From Niveispirillum sp943371025 (GTDB lineage Bacteria; Pseudomonadota; Alphaproteobacteria; Azospirillales; Azospirillaceae): DNA of 64,000 nt. A program made the translations under genes and the position numbers. The stretch spans positions 22,852 through 86,851 of the forward strand of contig CALRTC020000028.1 in NCBI GenBank assembly GCA_943371025.1, given 5' to 3'. Shown in pieces: positions 17,374 to 25,915 of the stretch. Every line of letters starts with the position of its first letter. Position 1 is the first letter of the stretch. Below the pieces are notes generated by a model. The model was not told where the DNA came from. It was given only the letters and a program-made list of their open reading frames with translations, and did no database searches.

Positions 17374-18273
17374 ATGGGAACGGATCCTGTGGGGACCCGG
17401 TTGCTGCTGGCCGGCGGGATGCTGGTGCTGGCCCTCTGCCTGCCGTCCGTCGCGGCGGCGGCCCAGAAGGCCCATGCTGCGGCAGCGGCCATGGCCGCCC
17501 CCGCCGCTCCGCCGGTGCCGCAGAGTCTGCGCACACCCGGGCGCGGGCCGGCCGATCCCATCGGTTCCTATGCCAATGGCTGTGTGCGCGGCGCCGTGGA
17601 GCTGCCGGCGCAGGGGGATGGGTATCAGGTGATGAACCTGTCCCGTCGCCGCAACTACGGCCATCCCGCGCTGCTGTCCTACCTGCACGATCTGGCGCAG
17701 CGCACGACGGGACAGGGGCTGGGCCGGCTGGCCATCGGCGACCTGGGGATGGTGCGGGGCGGGCGCATGCCGACGGGCCATGCCAGTCATCAGATGGGCC
17801 TGGATGCCGATGTCTGGTTCGTGCTGGACCTGCCACCGCTTTCCCCCGCAGAGCGGGAGCGGGAAGATTTCGCCAGCATGGTGGACGCCAAGGCCCAGCG
17901 CGTGGACGCAACCCGGTTCGGCCCGGCCCAGGTGCGGTTGCTGCAGCTGGCGGCTGATGATGCCCGCGTGGCCCGCATTTTCGTGAACCCGGCCATCAAG
18001 CTGGCCTTGTGCGAACAGGTGACGGGCGACCGCGACTGGCTGCGCAAGGTCCGCCCCTGGTTCGGTCACGCCGCCCATTTCCATGTGCGCCTGACCTGCC
18101 CGGCCGGGGCTGCCCATTGCGAGGCGCAGGAAGAGCCGCCGCCCGGCGATGGCTGTGGTGCCGAGCTGATGAGCTGGTTTGCCCCACCCCCGCCCGTCAC
18201 CACCCCGCCCGGCCCGCCCAAGCCGCCGCCCCCGCCGCCGGACGCCTGTCTGGCGCTTTATGCGGAGCCGTGA
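17374..18273 (+). CDS. mepA: Penicillin-insensitive murein endopeptidase (M74)
   Basis: 299 residues. It hydrolyses D-Ala-meso-diaminopimelate cross-links in peptidoglycan. The zinc motif GHASHQMGLDADVW (His and Asp ligands) and the C-terminal HAAHFHVRLTCP (His ligand) match MepA. A signal sequence lies near LLLAGGMLVLALCLPSVA. The extreme C-terminus is a proline-rich tail (PPPPPP runs) that is unusual for the family. The start at 17374 is preferred because an earlier ATG at 17281 would place a palindrome-encoded peptide in front of the signal sequence; 17281 overlaps the previous stop (ATGA) and cannot be excluded. Confidence 0.88.
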   Translation: MGTDPVGTRLLLAGGMLVLALCLPSVAAAAQKAHAAAAAMAAPAAPPVPQSLRTPGRGPADPIGSYANGCVRGAVELPAQGDGYQVMNLSRRRNYGHPALLSYLHDLAQRTTGQGLGRLAIGDLGMVRGGRMPTGHASHQMGLDADVWFVLDLPPLSPAEREREDFASMVDAKAQRVDATRFGPAQVRLLQLAADDARVARIFVNPAIKLALCEQVTGDRDWLRKVRPWFGHAAHFHVRLTCPAGAAHCEAQEEPPPGDGCGAELMSWFAPPPPVTTPPGPPKPPPPPPDACLALYAEP

Positions 18274-18276
18274 AAC

Positions 18277-18318
18277 ACAAAGTCCCCGCCGGATATTCTC
18301 GGCGGGGGCTTTGTTTTC
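18277..18318. terminator. Terminator between convergent mepA and gyrB
   Basis: 15-bp arms (18277-18291 and 18300-18314) with one G:T mismatch, followed by T's on the plus strand and preceded by A's, so it may serve both strands. Confidence 0.8.
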
Positions 18319-18341
18319 GTGGATTATCGGCGGTGATCCGA

Positions 18342-20891
18342 TCACACGTCCAGGTTCGCCACCTTCAGGGCGTTTTCCTGGATGAAGGCGCGGCGGGGTT
18401 CGACCACGTCGCCCATCAGGGTGCTGAACACGTCCTCTGCATCCTCGGTATGGTTGACCTTGACCTGCAGCAGCGACCGGTTGGTGGGGTCCAGCGTGGT
18501 TTCCCACAGCTGGTCGGGGTTCATTTCGCCCAGACCCTTGTAGCGCTGGATGGTCAGGCCGTGGCGGCCCTGGTCGATGACCCCTTCGAACAGGGAAGCC
18601 GGGCCGGTGACCGTGCGCAGATCCTTGACGCGGTGGCGCAGGGTGGCGGTGGCCGTATAGGTGGCGGCCAGATGGTCCTGCATCGCGTCCAGACGCCGGG
18701 CCTCCACGCTTTTCAGCAGGTCGGCATCCAGCACATGGCGATGGGTGACGCCGCGGCGGGTGCGGGCCAGGATCAGACCATCCTGATCGGCCGTGCCCGT
18801 CCAGCCACCGATGGCGGCGGCCGTGGCGTCGGCGGCCATGGCATCGCCGGCCGCGATGGCGCGGTCATGGGCCAGGGTGTTCAGACGCTCGGCCACCGTC
18901 GCGGCCAGATTGGCGGCGCGGGCCGGGTCGTCCAGCAGTTTGGCTGACAGGGCGCCGATGATGGCGGCCTGCTCAACGACGTCGCGGTTGCCGGCCTTGC
19001 GGGCCAGGGCCTGCAGGGCGGATCGGGCGGCGCGGGCCTGTTCGACCAGACCACGCAGATCATCGCCACCCCGGGCGCTGCCATCGGCCCCGATCAGGAA
19101 CACGTCGTCCGTGCCCTGATTGATCAGGTAATCCTCCAGCGCGCGATCATCCTTCAGGTACCGTTCCTTGGCCGTGCCGCGCTTCACGCGGTACAGCGGC
19201 GGCTGCGCGATGTAGAGATAGCCCTTCTCGATAATGTCGGGCATCTGCCGGTAGAAGAAAGTCAGCAGCAGGGTGCGGATATGGGCGCCGTCGACATCGG
19301 CGTCCGTCATGATGATGATCTTGTGGTACCGGGCCTTTTCGATATTGAACTCGTCCCGGCCGATGCCGGTGCCCAGTGCTGCGATCAACGTGCCGATCTC
19401 GGCCGAGGACAGCATCTTGTCGAAACGCGCCCGCTCCACATTCAGGATCTTGCCGCGCAGGGGCAGGATGGCCTGGTTCTGGCGCGACCGGCCCTGCTTG
19501 GCGGAACCGCCGGCGCTGTCACCTTCCACGATGAACAGTTCGGACAAGGCCGGGTCGCGCTCCTGACAGTCGGCCAGCTTGCCGGGCAGGCTGGCCATGT
19601 CCAGGGCACCCTTGCGGCGGGTCAGCTCGCGGGCCTTGCGGGCGGCTTCACGCGCGGCGGCGGCTTCCACCACCTTGCCCACGATCTTGCGGGCGTCGGC
19701 GGGATGCTCCTCAAACCAGGTGGAGAGCGCGTCGGCGCAGATCGCCTCCACCACCGGCCGCACCTCGGACGAGACCAGCTTGTCCTTGGTCTGGCTGGAG
19801 AATTTCGGGTCCGGCACCTTGACGGAGATGATGCAGGTCAGGCCCTCGCGCATGTCGTCGCCCGACAGCGCCACCTTCTCCTTCTTCAGGATGCCGCTTT
19901 CTTCCGCATATTTGTTGACGGTGCGGGTCAGGGCGGCGCGGAAGCCGGCCAGATGGGTGCCGCCATCACGCTGCGGGATGTTGTTGGTGAAGCACAGCGT
20001 CGTCTCGTGATAGCTGTCGTTCCACTGCAACGACACTTCCACGCCGATGGGCACGCCGGCCTCCGACGCGCGCTCGGCCTTGGCATAGATGCCGGGCTTG
20101 TGCAGGGGGGTCTTGGACCGGTCCAGATAGGCGACAAACGCCTCCAGCCCACCCTCGTAATACAGCTCGACTGTCTTCGGCTCCACCCCGCGTGCATCGG
20201 TGAAGATGATCAGTACGCCGGAATTGAGGAAGGCCAGTTCGCGCAGGCGATGTTCCAGGGTCTGGAAATCGAAATCGGTCTTGGTGAAGGTGGCCTTGGA
20301 CGGCAGGAAGGTGACTTCCGTTCCGGTCAGGGACTGACCGGCGCGCCGGCCTTCCGTCACGACGGGGGCGGAGCCGACATCGGCCAGCGGCGCCACGGCA
20401 TCGCCATGGGCGAAACGCATTTCCCAGACGCGGCCCAGGCGCCAGATGCGCAGGTCCAGCACCTCCGACAGGGCGTTCACGACGGACACGCCCACGCCGT
20501 GCAGGCCGCCGGACACCTTGTAGCTGTTCTGGTCAAATTTGCCGCCGGCATGCAACTGGGTCATGATGACCTCCGCTGCCGACACGCCTTCTTCCTTGTG
20601 GATGTCCACGGGGATACCGCGGCCATTGTCGCGCACGGTCACCGACCCGTCGGCATTCAAGCGCACATCCACCCGGTCGGCGTGCCCGGCCAGCGCCTCG
20701 TCGATGGCGTTGTCCACCACCTCATACACCATATGGTGCAGGCCCGACCCGTCATCGGTGTCGCCGATATACATGCCGGGACGTTTACGGACGGCATCCA
20801 GGCCCTTCAGTACCTTGATACTGCTGGCGCCATAGGCTTCGGCAGCGGCTTCGGGGTCAATGGCGGGGGTGGCGTTGGGGATATCGGACAT
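18342..20891 (-). CDS. gyrB: DNA gyrase subunit B
   Basis: 849 residues. It is the ATPase and strand-passage subunit of gyrase, which introduces negative supercoils. The GHKL ATPase motifs are EVVDNAIDEALAGHAD and DNGRGIPVDIH. The TOPRIM glutamate lies in IVEGDSAGGSAKQGRSR, and the metal-binding DADVDGAHIRTLLLTFFYR follows. The C-terminus IQRYKGLGEMNPDQLWETT contacts GyrA. Length fits Gram-negative GyrB with the insert before the tail. It is in the same orientation as recF and dnaN but separated from recF by an opposite-strand cupin gene. Confidence 0.98.
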   Translation of the reverse strand: MSDIPNATPAIDPEAAAEAYGASSIKVLKGLDAVRKRPGMYIGDTDDGSGLHHMVYEVVDNAIDEALAGHADRVDVRLNADGSVTVRDNGRGIPVDIHKEEGVSAAEVIMTQLHAGGKFDQNSYKVSGGLHGVGVSVVNALSEVLDLRIWRLGRVWEMRFAHGDAVAPLADVGSAPVVTEGRRAGQSLTGTEVTFLPSKATFTKTDFDFQTLEHRLRELAFLNSGVLIIFTDARGVEPKTVELYYEGGLEAFVAYLDRSKTPLHKPGIYAKAERASEAGVPIGVEVSLQWNDSYHETTLCFTNNIPQRDGGTHLAGFRAALTRTVNKYAEESGILKKEKVALSGDDMREGLTCIISVKVPDPKFSSQTKDKLVSSEVRPVVEAICADALSTWFEEHPADARKIVGKVVEAAAAREAARKARELTRRKGALDMASLPGKLADCQERDPALSELFIVEGDSAGGSAKQGRSRQNQAILPLRGKILNVERARFDKMLSSAEIGTLIAALGTGIGRDEFNIEKARYHKIIIMTDADVDGAHIRTLLLTFFYRQMPDIIEKGYLYIAQPPLYRVKRGTAKERYLKDDRALEDYLINQGTDDVFLIGADGSARGGDDLRGLVEQARAARSALQALARKAGNRDVVEQAAIIGALSAKLLDDPARAANLAATVAERLNTLAHDRAIAAGDAMAADATAAAIGGWTGTADQDGLILARTRRGVTHRHVLDADLLKSVEARRLDAMQDHLAATYTATATLRHRVKDLRTVTGPASLFEGVIDQGRHGLTIQRYKGLGEMNPDQLWETTLDPTNRSLLQVKVNHTEDAEDVFSTLMGDVVEPRRAFIQENALKVANLDV

Positions 20892-21039
20892 GAACTCGGA
20901 TCTGTGATAAAGAGCGGCTAACGCACGGAAAACTGCCGCGACTATACTTCATCCCTGGCCGGAAAGGGCGCGAAAAATTCCCTTGCCCTGGCAGGCTGCC
21001 GGATGATTCGGTATGCCCCCAATGATCAGAATGGGCGGC

Positions 21040-22224
21040 ATGAAATGGCCCTGGCACTGGCTTCTCGGGGATGATGGCATGACCAATGGTTTGCGTACCC
21101 TGTTGCATCCCCATGACCCGGCCCTGCTGCTTTCCGCCATCCGGGAGAACCGGCGCCTGCATCTGCCGGGGGGGAGCGCCCCCTATTTCCAGCAATTGCT
21201 GTCCTGGGACATGCTGCCGGCGTTGATCACGGAGGAACGCATCACGGCGGCCACCACTCGGGTCGTCCGTCAGGGACGTGACATCCCGGTGGAAATGTAT
21301 ATGCAGCGTCATCCGACGCTGAAGCGCAGGGTGGTTGACACGCGCGCGCTGCAATCGCTCTGCGATCAGGGCGTCAGCCTTGTCTTCAATAACATTCATC
21401 GGCACTTCACCCGCATAGCGGCGCTGAATGTCATGCTGGAGCGGCATCTGGGTGCCAACGTCCAGACCAACTGCTATGCAAGCTTTGCCAGGCAGGCTGC
21501 CTTCAAGACGCATTGGGACAATCATGATGTGCTGATCCTTCAGGTCTATGGCGCCAAGCGTTGGTTCTGTTACGGGCAATTGCATCGCTACCCGTTGGCG
21601 GAAACACATGATCTGGAACATGTCCCGCCGGGCGACCCGGAATGGCAGACCGTAATGGAACCCGGCGACATGCTGTATCTGCCCCGTGGGGATGCCCACA
21701 GGGCTGAACTGCTGCACGATGGGGGGCGTTCGCTGCACCTGACGATCGGGATCAAGCCGGCGGCGGGGATCGATGCGGTCATCTGGGCCCTTCGGCAGGC
21801 TTTGTCCCAGGAAGAAGAACTGCGCCGCGACGTCTCTCCGCTTTCCGACATGGACGAACTTGGCCAGCAGGAAGCGGCATTGCGCGCGGTCCTGCTGCGC
21901 CTGGCCGACCGGCTTGATCTGTCCACTTTTCTGGCAGGTGGCCACTGGCTGCAAGGTTCGCGTCTGGCCCCGATCAATCTGGGTCTGGATGACCTGTCCG
22001 CGCCCGAGACGGTGCTGATGCCTGTGCAGCGCCGGGGGGGGACAGCCGGCGGGACAGCGAAGATGACGGCGGATGAAACCGCAGTGCTGTCCCTGCTGCT
22101 GGCAGAAGATATGCTCAGTGTCGGCGCCTTGCAGGGGCGACTGGCCGAATGGGCCCCTGACCGGGTCGGTGCCGCCGTTCGGGGCTTGGCGGGGAAGTCC
22201 CTGATCTATGTGTTTGCATCGTAA
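21040..22224 (+). CDS. Cupin-4/JmjC-like 2-oxoglutarate oxygenase family protein
   Basis: 394 residues from ATG 21040; upstream in-frame ATGs at 21013, 21022 and 21031 and a downstream one at 21079 (preceded by GGGGA) are alternatives. The N-terminal WHWLLGD...RRLHLPGG...FQQLLSW pattern and the core HWDNHDVLILQVYGAKRW, with an HxD iron motif and a later His in PRGDAHRAELLH, fit the Cupin_4 group that includes ribosomal-protein hydroxylases such as E. coli RoxA/YcfD. A target here is unknown. Its 3' end overlaps the 3' end of recF by 19 bp in convergent orientation. Confidence 0.75.
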   Translation: MKWPWHWLLGDDGMTNGLRTLLHPHDPALLLSAIRENRRLHLPGGSAPYFQQLLSWDMLPALITEERITAATTRVVRQGRDIPVEMYMQRHPTLKRRVVDTRALQSLCDQGVSLVFNNIHRHFTRIAALNVMLERHLGANVQTNCYASFARQAAFKTHWDNHDVLILQVYGAKRWFCYGQLHRYPLAETHDLEHVPPGDPEWQTVMEPGDMLYLPRGDAHRAELLHDGGRSLHLTIGIKPAAGIDAVIWALRQALSQEEELRRDVSPLSDMDELGQQEAALRAVLLRLADRLDLSTFLAGGHWLQGSRLAPINLGLDDLSAPETVLMPVQRRGGTAGGTAKMTADETAVLSLLLAEDMLSVGALQGRLAEWAPDRVGAAVRGLAGKSLIYVFAS

Positions 22225-23444
22225 GGGTGGATACCAGCGCCGGCGGGCGTTTCCAATCCCAAGCGCGACGCATCGACATCATCGGGGGGCGTGACGGTCA
22301 GGCGGCCGTTGGCCACGGTGAAATGCTGCGCTCCGGTGCCAAGCCCCCTGAAGGTTGTGGCATCGGTGCCGGTCAGCCAGGCCTGGCTGCCAGTGGCAAG
22401 GATTTCGTCGAACAGGGCCTGACGCCGGCCTTCATCCAGATGGGCGGCCACCTCGTCCAGCAGCAGCAGCGGGGCCGTGCCGGTCTCCGCCCGCATCAGG
22501 CGGGCATTGGCCAGCACGATGGCGATCAGCAGGGCCTTCTGTTCGCCGGTACTGCCCAGTTCGGCGGGCATATCCTTGGCCCGGTAGGTGACGGACAGGT
22601 CTGACCGGTGCGGACCGATGGTGGCGCCACCGGCGGCGGCATCGGCCCGCCGCCCTTCGGCCAGGGCCGTGCGGAAGGCGTCCTCCGCCTCCAGTGCCGG
22701 GCGGCCGGCCAGCATTGCATCCACAGCACCGGTGATGGTGATGCCGGGGGCGGGGAAGGGGCCGACACCCTGGGCGGCGGCGGATTCCAGCCGGCGGGCC
22801 ATGTCGGCGCGGGCGGCGGCCACGGCGATACCGGTTTCCGCCATCTGCCCTTCCAGTGCTGACAGCCAGGCGGGATCGACCGGCCCTTCACGCAGGATGC
22901 GGGCGCGTTCCCGCAGCGCGTTTTCATATTTGGTCAGGCGGCCGGCATGACCGGGATCGAACCCAAAGACCAGCCGGTCCAGGAACCGCCGTCGCCCCGC
23001 CGATCCTTCCAGGAACAGCCGGTCCATCTGCGGCGTCAGCCAGACGACAGAGATATGGTCAGCCAGGGCGATCTGGCCCTTGGCCGGTCGGCCGTCAATA
23101 TGGACCAGGCGGCGCTCGCTTTCCCCGCCGGCCGGGTCGCGGCCTGTACCGATCTCCACCGGCCCGGCCGGGGTGATGACGCTCGCGGCGATGGCCCAGC
23201 CGGGGCCGCCCGTCCAGTCCGCGGCCGAACTGTCGCCGATGCGTTCCACCTCCGACAGCTTGGCCCGGCGCATGCCGCGGCCCGGCGCCAGAAAGCTGAC
23301 GGCTTCCAGGATGTTGGTCTTGCCGGCGCCGTTATCCCCCGTCAGCACGACGGGCCGCGCATCGCATTCCAGGCGCGCGCTGGCATAGGACCGGAACCGG
23401 GTCACCGTCAGGCGGGTGACGGCCAGGGTTGGGAGGGGGTGCAT
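22206..23444 (-). CDS. recF: DNA replication and repair protein RecF
   Basis: 412 residues. It is an SMC-like ATPase that loads RecA at gaps through RecOR. The Walker A motif GDNGAGKTNILEAVSFL, a signature region near STGEQKALLIAIVLANA and the Walker B LLLLDEVAAHLD are all present. The ATG at 23444 shares a base with the stop codon of the upstream vapC-like gene (TGATG), so recF translation appears coupled to a toxin gene, an unusual arrangement. Confidence 0.96.
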   Translation of the reverse strand: MHPLPTLAVTRLTVTRFRSYASARLECDARPVVLTGDNGAGKTNILEAVSFLAPGRGMRRAKLSEVERIGDSSAADWTGGPGWAIAASVITPAGPVEIGTGRDPAGGESERRLVHIDGRPAKGQIALADHISVVWLTPQMDRLFLEGSAGRRRFLDRLVFGFDPGHAGRLTKYENALRERARILREGPVDPAWLSALEGQMAETGIAVAAARADMARRLESAAAQGVGPFPAPGITITGAVDAMLAGRPALEAEDAFRTALAEGRRADAAAGGATIGPHRSDLSVTYRAKDMPAELGSTGEQKALLIAIVLANARLMRAETGTAPLLLLDEVAAHLDEGRRQALFDEILATGSQAWLTGTDATTFRGLGTGAQHFTVANGRLTVTPPDDVDASRLGLETPAGAGIHPYDANT

Positions 23445-23845
23445 CAGGATGACACGCCGCGAATGCAGATGATGGGGGGCAAATCAGTGCCTTCCAGCCT
23501 CAGCCAGGCTTTGTCTGTCGTCATTGCCGGTGTGTTCCGGTGAAGTGCCAGGGCAAGGCAGGACCGGTCACCTAACGACAAGCCTGCGCTGCGCGTCAGC
23601 TTTCGCAGACCGGCAGAGCGAGCAGCCTGCTCGGCATCGAAATCGACAATCTCGATGCCCAATCCCCGAATTGTGTTTTGCGCATTCTCCAGCGTGATTC
23701 CCCATTCCGTCATCTTGGCCAGCGCTTCTGCGAAGTTCACTGACGACATGCAGGCAGCAGGCAGAGCCGCTTCAACCTGTTCTGCCCCCGGCTCCCGCAA
23801 CAGCAGAGCCAGCAAAGCCGAACAATCCAGAACGGGGTCATTCAT
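23444..23845 (-). CDS. vapC: VapC-like PIN-domain toxin (ribonuclease)
   Basis: 133 residues. The PIN-domain acidic residues are visible: D in VLDCSALLALLLREPG, E in NFAEALAKM, D in GLSLGDRSCLALAL and D in AMTTDKAWL. VapC toxins are Mg-dependent RNases neutralised by VapB. The gene overlaps vapB by 8 bp upstream and recF by 1 bp downstream. It is complete with intact catalytic positions, so it is probably functional. Confidence 0.9.
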   Translation of the reverse strand: MNDPVLDCSALLALLLREPGAEQVEAALPAACMSSVNFAEALAKMTEWGITLENAQNTIRGLGIEIVDFDAEQAARSAGLRKLTRSAGLSLGDRSCLALALHRNTPAMTTDKAWLRLEGTDLPPIICIRGVSS

Positions 23846-24095
23846 GATCAGCGGCAGCCCGACGCTCTGCGATCAACTCGTCTGCAAGGCTGACCCCTTC
23901 AGGAACGAACTGACGGACGTAGTCCTGCGCCCGCCTTATCGCTACCGAAATGGGTTCAAGAACGACAGTGCCATCGACAAGGCGGGCCACGACGCGGCCC
24001 CCGTCCGGTATGCCCAAGGCCGCACGCATGCTGGACGGGATCACCACGCGCCCGTTGGGGGCGATCGTGAGGTTGGCATGAGAAGTCGATGGCAT
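23838..24095 (-). CDS. vapB: VapB-like antitoxin (AbrB/SpoVT fold)
   Basis: 85 residues. An N-terminal swapped-hairpin DNA-binding domain (NLTIAPNGRVVIPSSMRAAL, GRVVARLVDGTVVLEP) is followed by a C-terminal helix that should wrap the toxin. It binds and inhibits the adjacent PIN toxin and probably represses its own operon. A perfect inverted repeat lies 15 bp upstream of its start codon. Confidence 0.88.
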   Translation of the reverse strand: MPSTSHANLTIAPNGRVVIPSSMRAALGIPDGGRVVARLVDGTVVLEPISVAIRRAQDYVRQFVPEGVSLADELIAERRAAADHE

Positions 24096-24109
24096 GATGC
24101 ACCTGTGCG

Positions 24110-24132
24110 TGTCACATTTTCAGAATGTGACA
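24110..24132 (-). promoter_or_regulatory. Palindromic operator upstream of vapBC
   Basis: TGTCACATT (24110-24118) / AATGTGACA (24124-24132), 9-bp perfect arms with a 5-nt spacer, positioned where VapB-VapC complexes usually bind for autorepression. Confidence 0.7.
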
Positions 24133-24176
24133 TTGCGATGCTTAATGTCAATTATTGCCCGGCCGGCAACCCCGCG

Positions 24177-24398
24177 TCATTCGCTCCGGTCATCGTGACG
24201 TGCGATGCGCAGCGTGGCGCCATCAGGCCGGGCGATTTCGACGATGGTTTCCAGCCGTGTCAGGCGGCGGTCATGGTCGGCGATGGCCTTTACGGCTTCC
24301 CGTCGCAATTCGCCCACCGTGGCATCCAGCCTCTGCACCTTTTCTTCAATCAGGACGATGGTTTTCAGGCCGCTCAGAATCTTGTCGCCAAAGCTCAT
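24177..24398 (-). CDS. Small coiled-coil protein of unknown function
   Basis: 73 residues, mostly helical (MSFGDKILSGLKTIVLIEEK then a heptad-like segment through DHDRRLTRLETIVEIA). The start overlaps the stop of the upstream ribbon-helix-helix-like gene by 4 bp (ATGA), so the two are co-translated. I do not recognise a named family. The pairing suggests a partner protein of the DNA-binding gene. It could be the second component of a toxin-antitoxin-like or regulatory module, but no toxin fold is evident. Confidence 0.7.
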   Translation of the reverse strand: MSFGDKILSGLKTIVLIEEKVQRLDATVGELRREAVKAIADHDRRLTRLETIVEIARPDGATLRIARHDDRSE

Positions 24399-24661
24399 TC
24401 GGGTTGCCCCTTGCGCAAGCCGGCCAAGGCCGCCTCTGCCTCGGCGAGGGAGTGGTCCAGGTGACCCAGGATGCGAGGGGCCGCATCGTTAAGCGCAGAC
24501 AGCAACGCCTCGATCTCCTCCCGATTGTCGATCAGGTCATCATCCGCGACGCGGCGGCGCACGAATTCAGAGGTCGTGATGCCCAGGCGTCGGGCCTGCG
24601 CATCCAACCTTGTCTTTTCTGCCGGGGTCATCTGCACCACCAGCCGTGCCGTCGCCGCCAT
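24395..24661 (-). CDS. Ribbon-helix-helix/MobC-like DNA-binding protein
   Basis: 88 residues. The N-terminal beta-strand and two helices (TARLVVQMTPAEKTRLDAQA, RRLGITTSEFVRRRV) match ribbon-helix-helix proteins related to plasmid MobC or antitoxins. Three consecutive ATGs occur (24667, 24664, 24661); the last has AGGAG at the best spacing (6 nt). A perfect 25-bp palindrome lies just upstream, suggesting autoregulation. No relaxase is nearby, so a mobilisation role is unlikely. Confidence 0.75.
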   Translation of the reverse strand: MAATARLVVQMTPAEKTRLDAQARRLGITTSEFVRRRVADDDLIDNREEIEALLSALNDAAPRILGHLDHSLAEAEAALAGLRKGQPE

Positions 24662-24669
24662 CATCATCT

Positions 24670-24694
24670 CCTATGTCCATGGCATGGACATAGG
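24670..24694 (-). promoter_or_regulatory. Perfect palindrome (probable RHH operator)
   Basis: CCTATGTCCAT-GGC-ATGGACATAGG, 11-bp perfect arms with a 3-nt spacer. It overlaps the ribosome-binding region of the ribbon-helix-helix-like gene, so binding would also block its expression. Confidence 0.75.
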
Positions 24695-24736
24695 ATGCGC
24701 CTCTGGCGAAAGCATGGCAAGCGGGCGGAAAAGAGA

Positions 24737-24768
24737 AACGCCCCGGCCGGGGGTCCGGTCGGGGCGTT
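24737..24768 (-). terminator. Terminator after dnaN
   Basis: 14-bp arms with one G:U pair and a 4-nt loop; on the minus strand the stem is followed by TTTCTCTTTTCC. It isolates dnaN from the downstream small modules. Confidence 0.75.
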
Positions 24769-24796
24769 CGTGGCAGCGGGTCAGTGGACCGGGTTA

Positions 24797-25915
24797 TCAC
24801 ACGCGCATCGGCATCAGCACATACAGGGCCGATGCGTCTTCGGCATCGCGGACGATGGTGGGCGAGCCGCCATCAGCCATCTGGAAGCGGGCCTTGCCGC
24901 TTTCGATCTGACCGGTGATGTCCAGCAGGTAACGGCTGTTGAAGCCGATTTCCAGGGGCGTGTTGGTGTAATCCACTTCCAGCTCTTCCGTGGCTGACCC
25001 GGCCTCGGCGGAGGTGGCGGAGAGCGTCAGTACCTGCTGGCCCAGCGACAGCTTCACGGCCCGCGACTTCTCCGTGGAGATGGTGGCCACACGGTCGACG
25101 GCGGCGGCAAAGGCCTTGGAATTGACCTCCAGCACCTTGTCATTGCCGGCCGGGATCACGCGCTCATAATCCGGGAAGGTGCCGTCGATCAGCTTGCTGG
25201 TCAGCACGATGCTGTCAAAGGCGAAGCGGACCTTGGTCTCCGACAGCTGCACCTCGATCCCGCCCGCAACCTCGTCCAGCAGCTTGCGCACTTCCAGGAC
25301 GGTCTTGCGCGGCACGATCACGCCGGGGATGGCGGTTGCACCTTCGGGCAGGGGCACTTCCACCCGGGCCAGACGATGGCCGTCCGTGGCCACGGCGCGC
25401 AGGGCCGGGGCTTCGTTGCCCTTGGGCTTGGTGGCGTGGACATAGATACCGTTCAGGTAATAACGGGTCTCTTCCGTGCTGATGGCGAATTTCGTGCGGT
25501 CGATCAGGGCCTTCAGCTCGCTGGCGGTCAGCGTGAAGCTGTGGGCCAGATCGCCCTGGGCCATCTGCGGGAAATCATCCACCGGCAGGGTGCCCAGACG
25601 GAAGTTGGAACGACCCGACCGCAGGGTCAGCACGTCACCCGTGGCGTCCAGTTCCACCTGGCTGCCATCGGGCAGCTTGCGGGCGATGTCATACAGCGTG
25701 TGGGCCGGGGCCGTGGCCGACCCGGCGCGGGCGATTTCCACCGGCACGCTTTCGACGATTTCCAGATCCATGTCGGTCGCGGTCAGCGAAAGTTCGCCAT
25801 TTTCCGCGCGCAGCAGAACATTGGACAGGACCGGGATGGTGTTACGCCGTTCGACAACGCTCTGCACATGCCCGAGGGAGCGAAGCAGGGCGGCACGTTC
25901 GATGATGATCTTCAT
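24797..25915 (-). CDS. dnaN: DNA polymerase III beta sliding clamp
   Basis: 372 residues, the standard clamp length, starting MKIIIERAALLRSLGHVQSVVERRNTIPVLSNVL and ending at the conserved C-terminus YVLMPMRV, which interacts with clamp-binding partners. Three repeats of the clamp fold are visible (for example YYLNGIYVHA, LRAVATDGHRLARVEV, FNSRYLLDI). It forms the ring that holds Pol III on DNA. dnaA, often its neighbour, is absent: the gene upstream is an HPP membrane protein. Confidence 0.98.
   Translation of the reverse strand: MKIIIERAALLRSLGHVQSVVERRNTIPVLSNVLLRAENGELSLTATDMDLEIVESVPVEIARAGSATAPAHTLYDIARKLPDGSQVELDATGDVLTLRSGRSNFRLGTLPVDDFPQMAQGDLAHSFTLTASELKALIDRTKFAISTEETRYYLNGIYVHATKPKGNEAPALRAVATDGHRLARVEVPLPEGATAIPGVIVPRKTVLEVRKLLDEVAGGIEVQLSETKVRFAFDSIVLTSKLIDGTFPDYERVIPAGNDKVLEVNSKAFAAAVDRVATISTEKSRAVKLSLGQQVLTLSATSAEAGSATEELEVDYTNTPLEIGFNSRYLLDITGQIESGKARFQMADGGSPTIVRDAEDASALYVLMPMRV

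Noticed and set aside
24177..24661. Plasmid mobilisation (MobC) module between dnaN and vapBC
   Set aside because: The first protein resembles MobC-type ribbon-helix-helix proteins, but no relaxase or transfer origin is present, so mobilisation is not supported.
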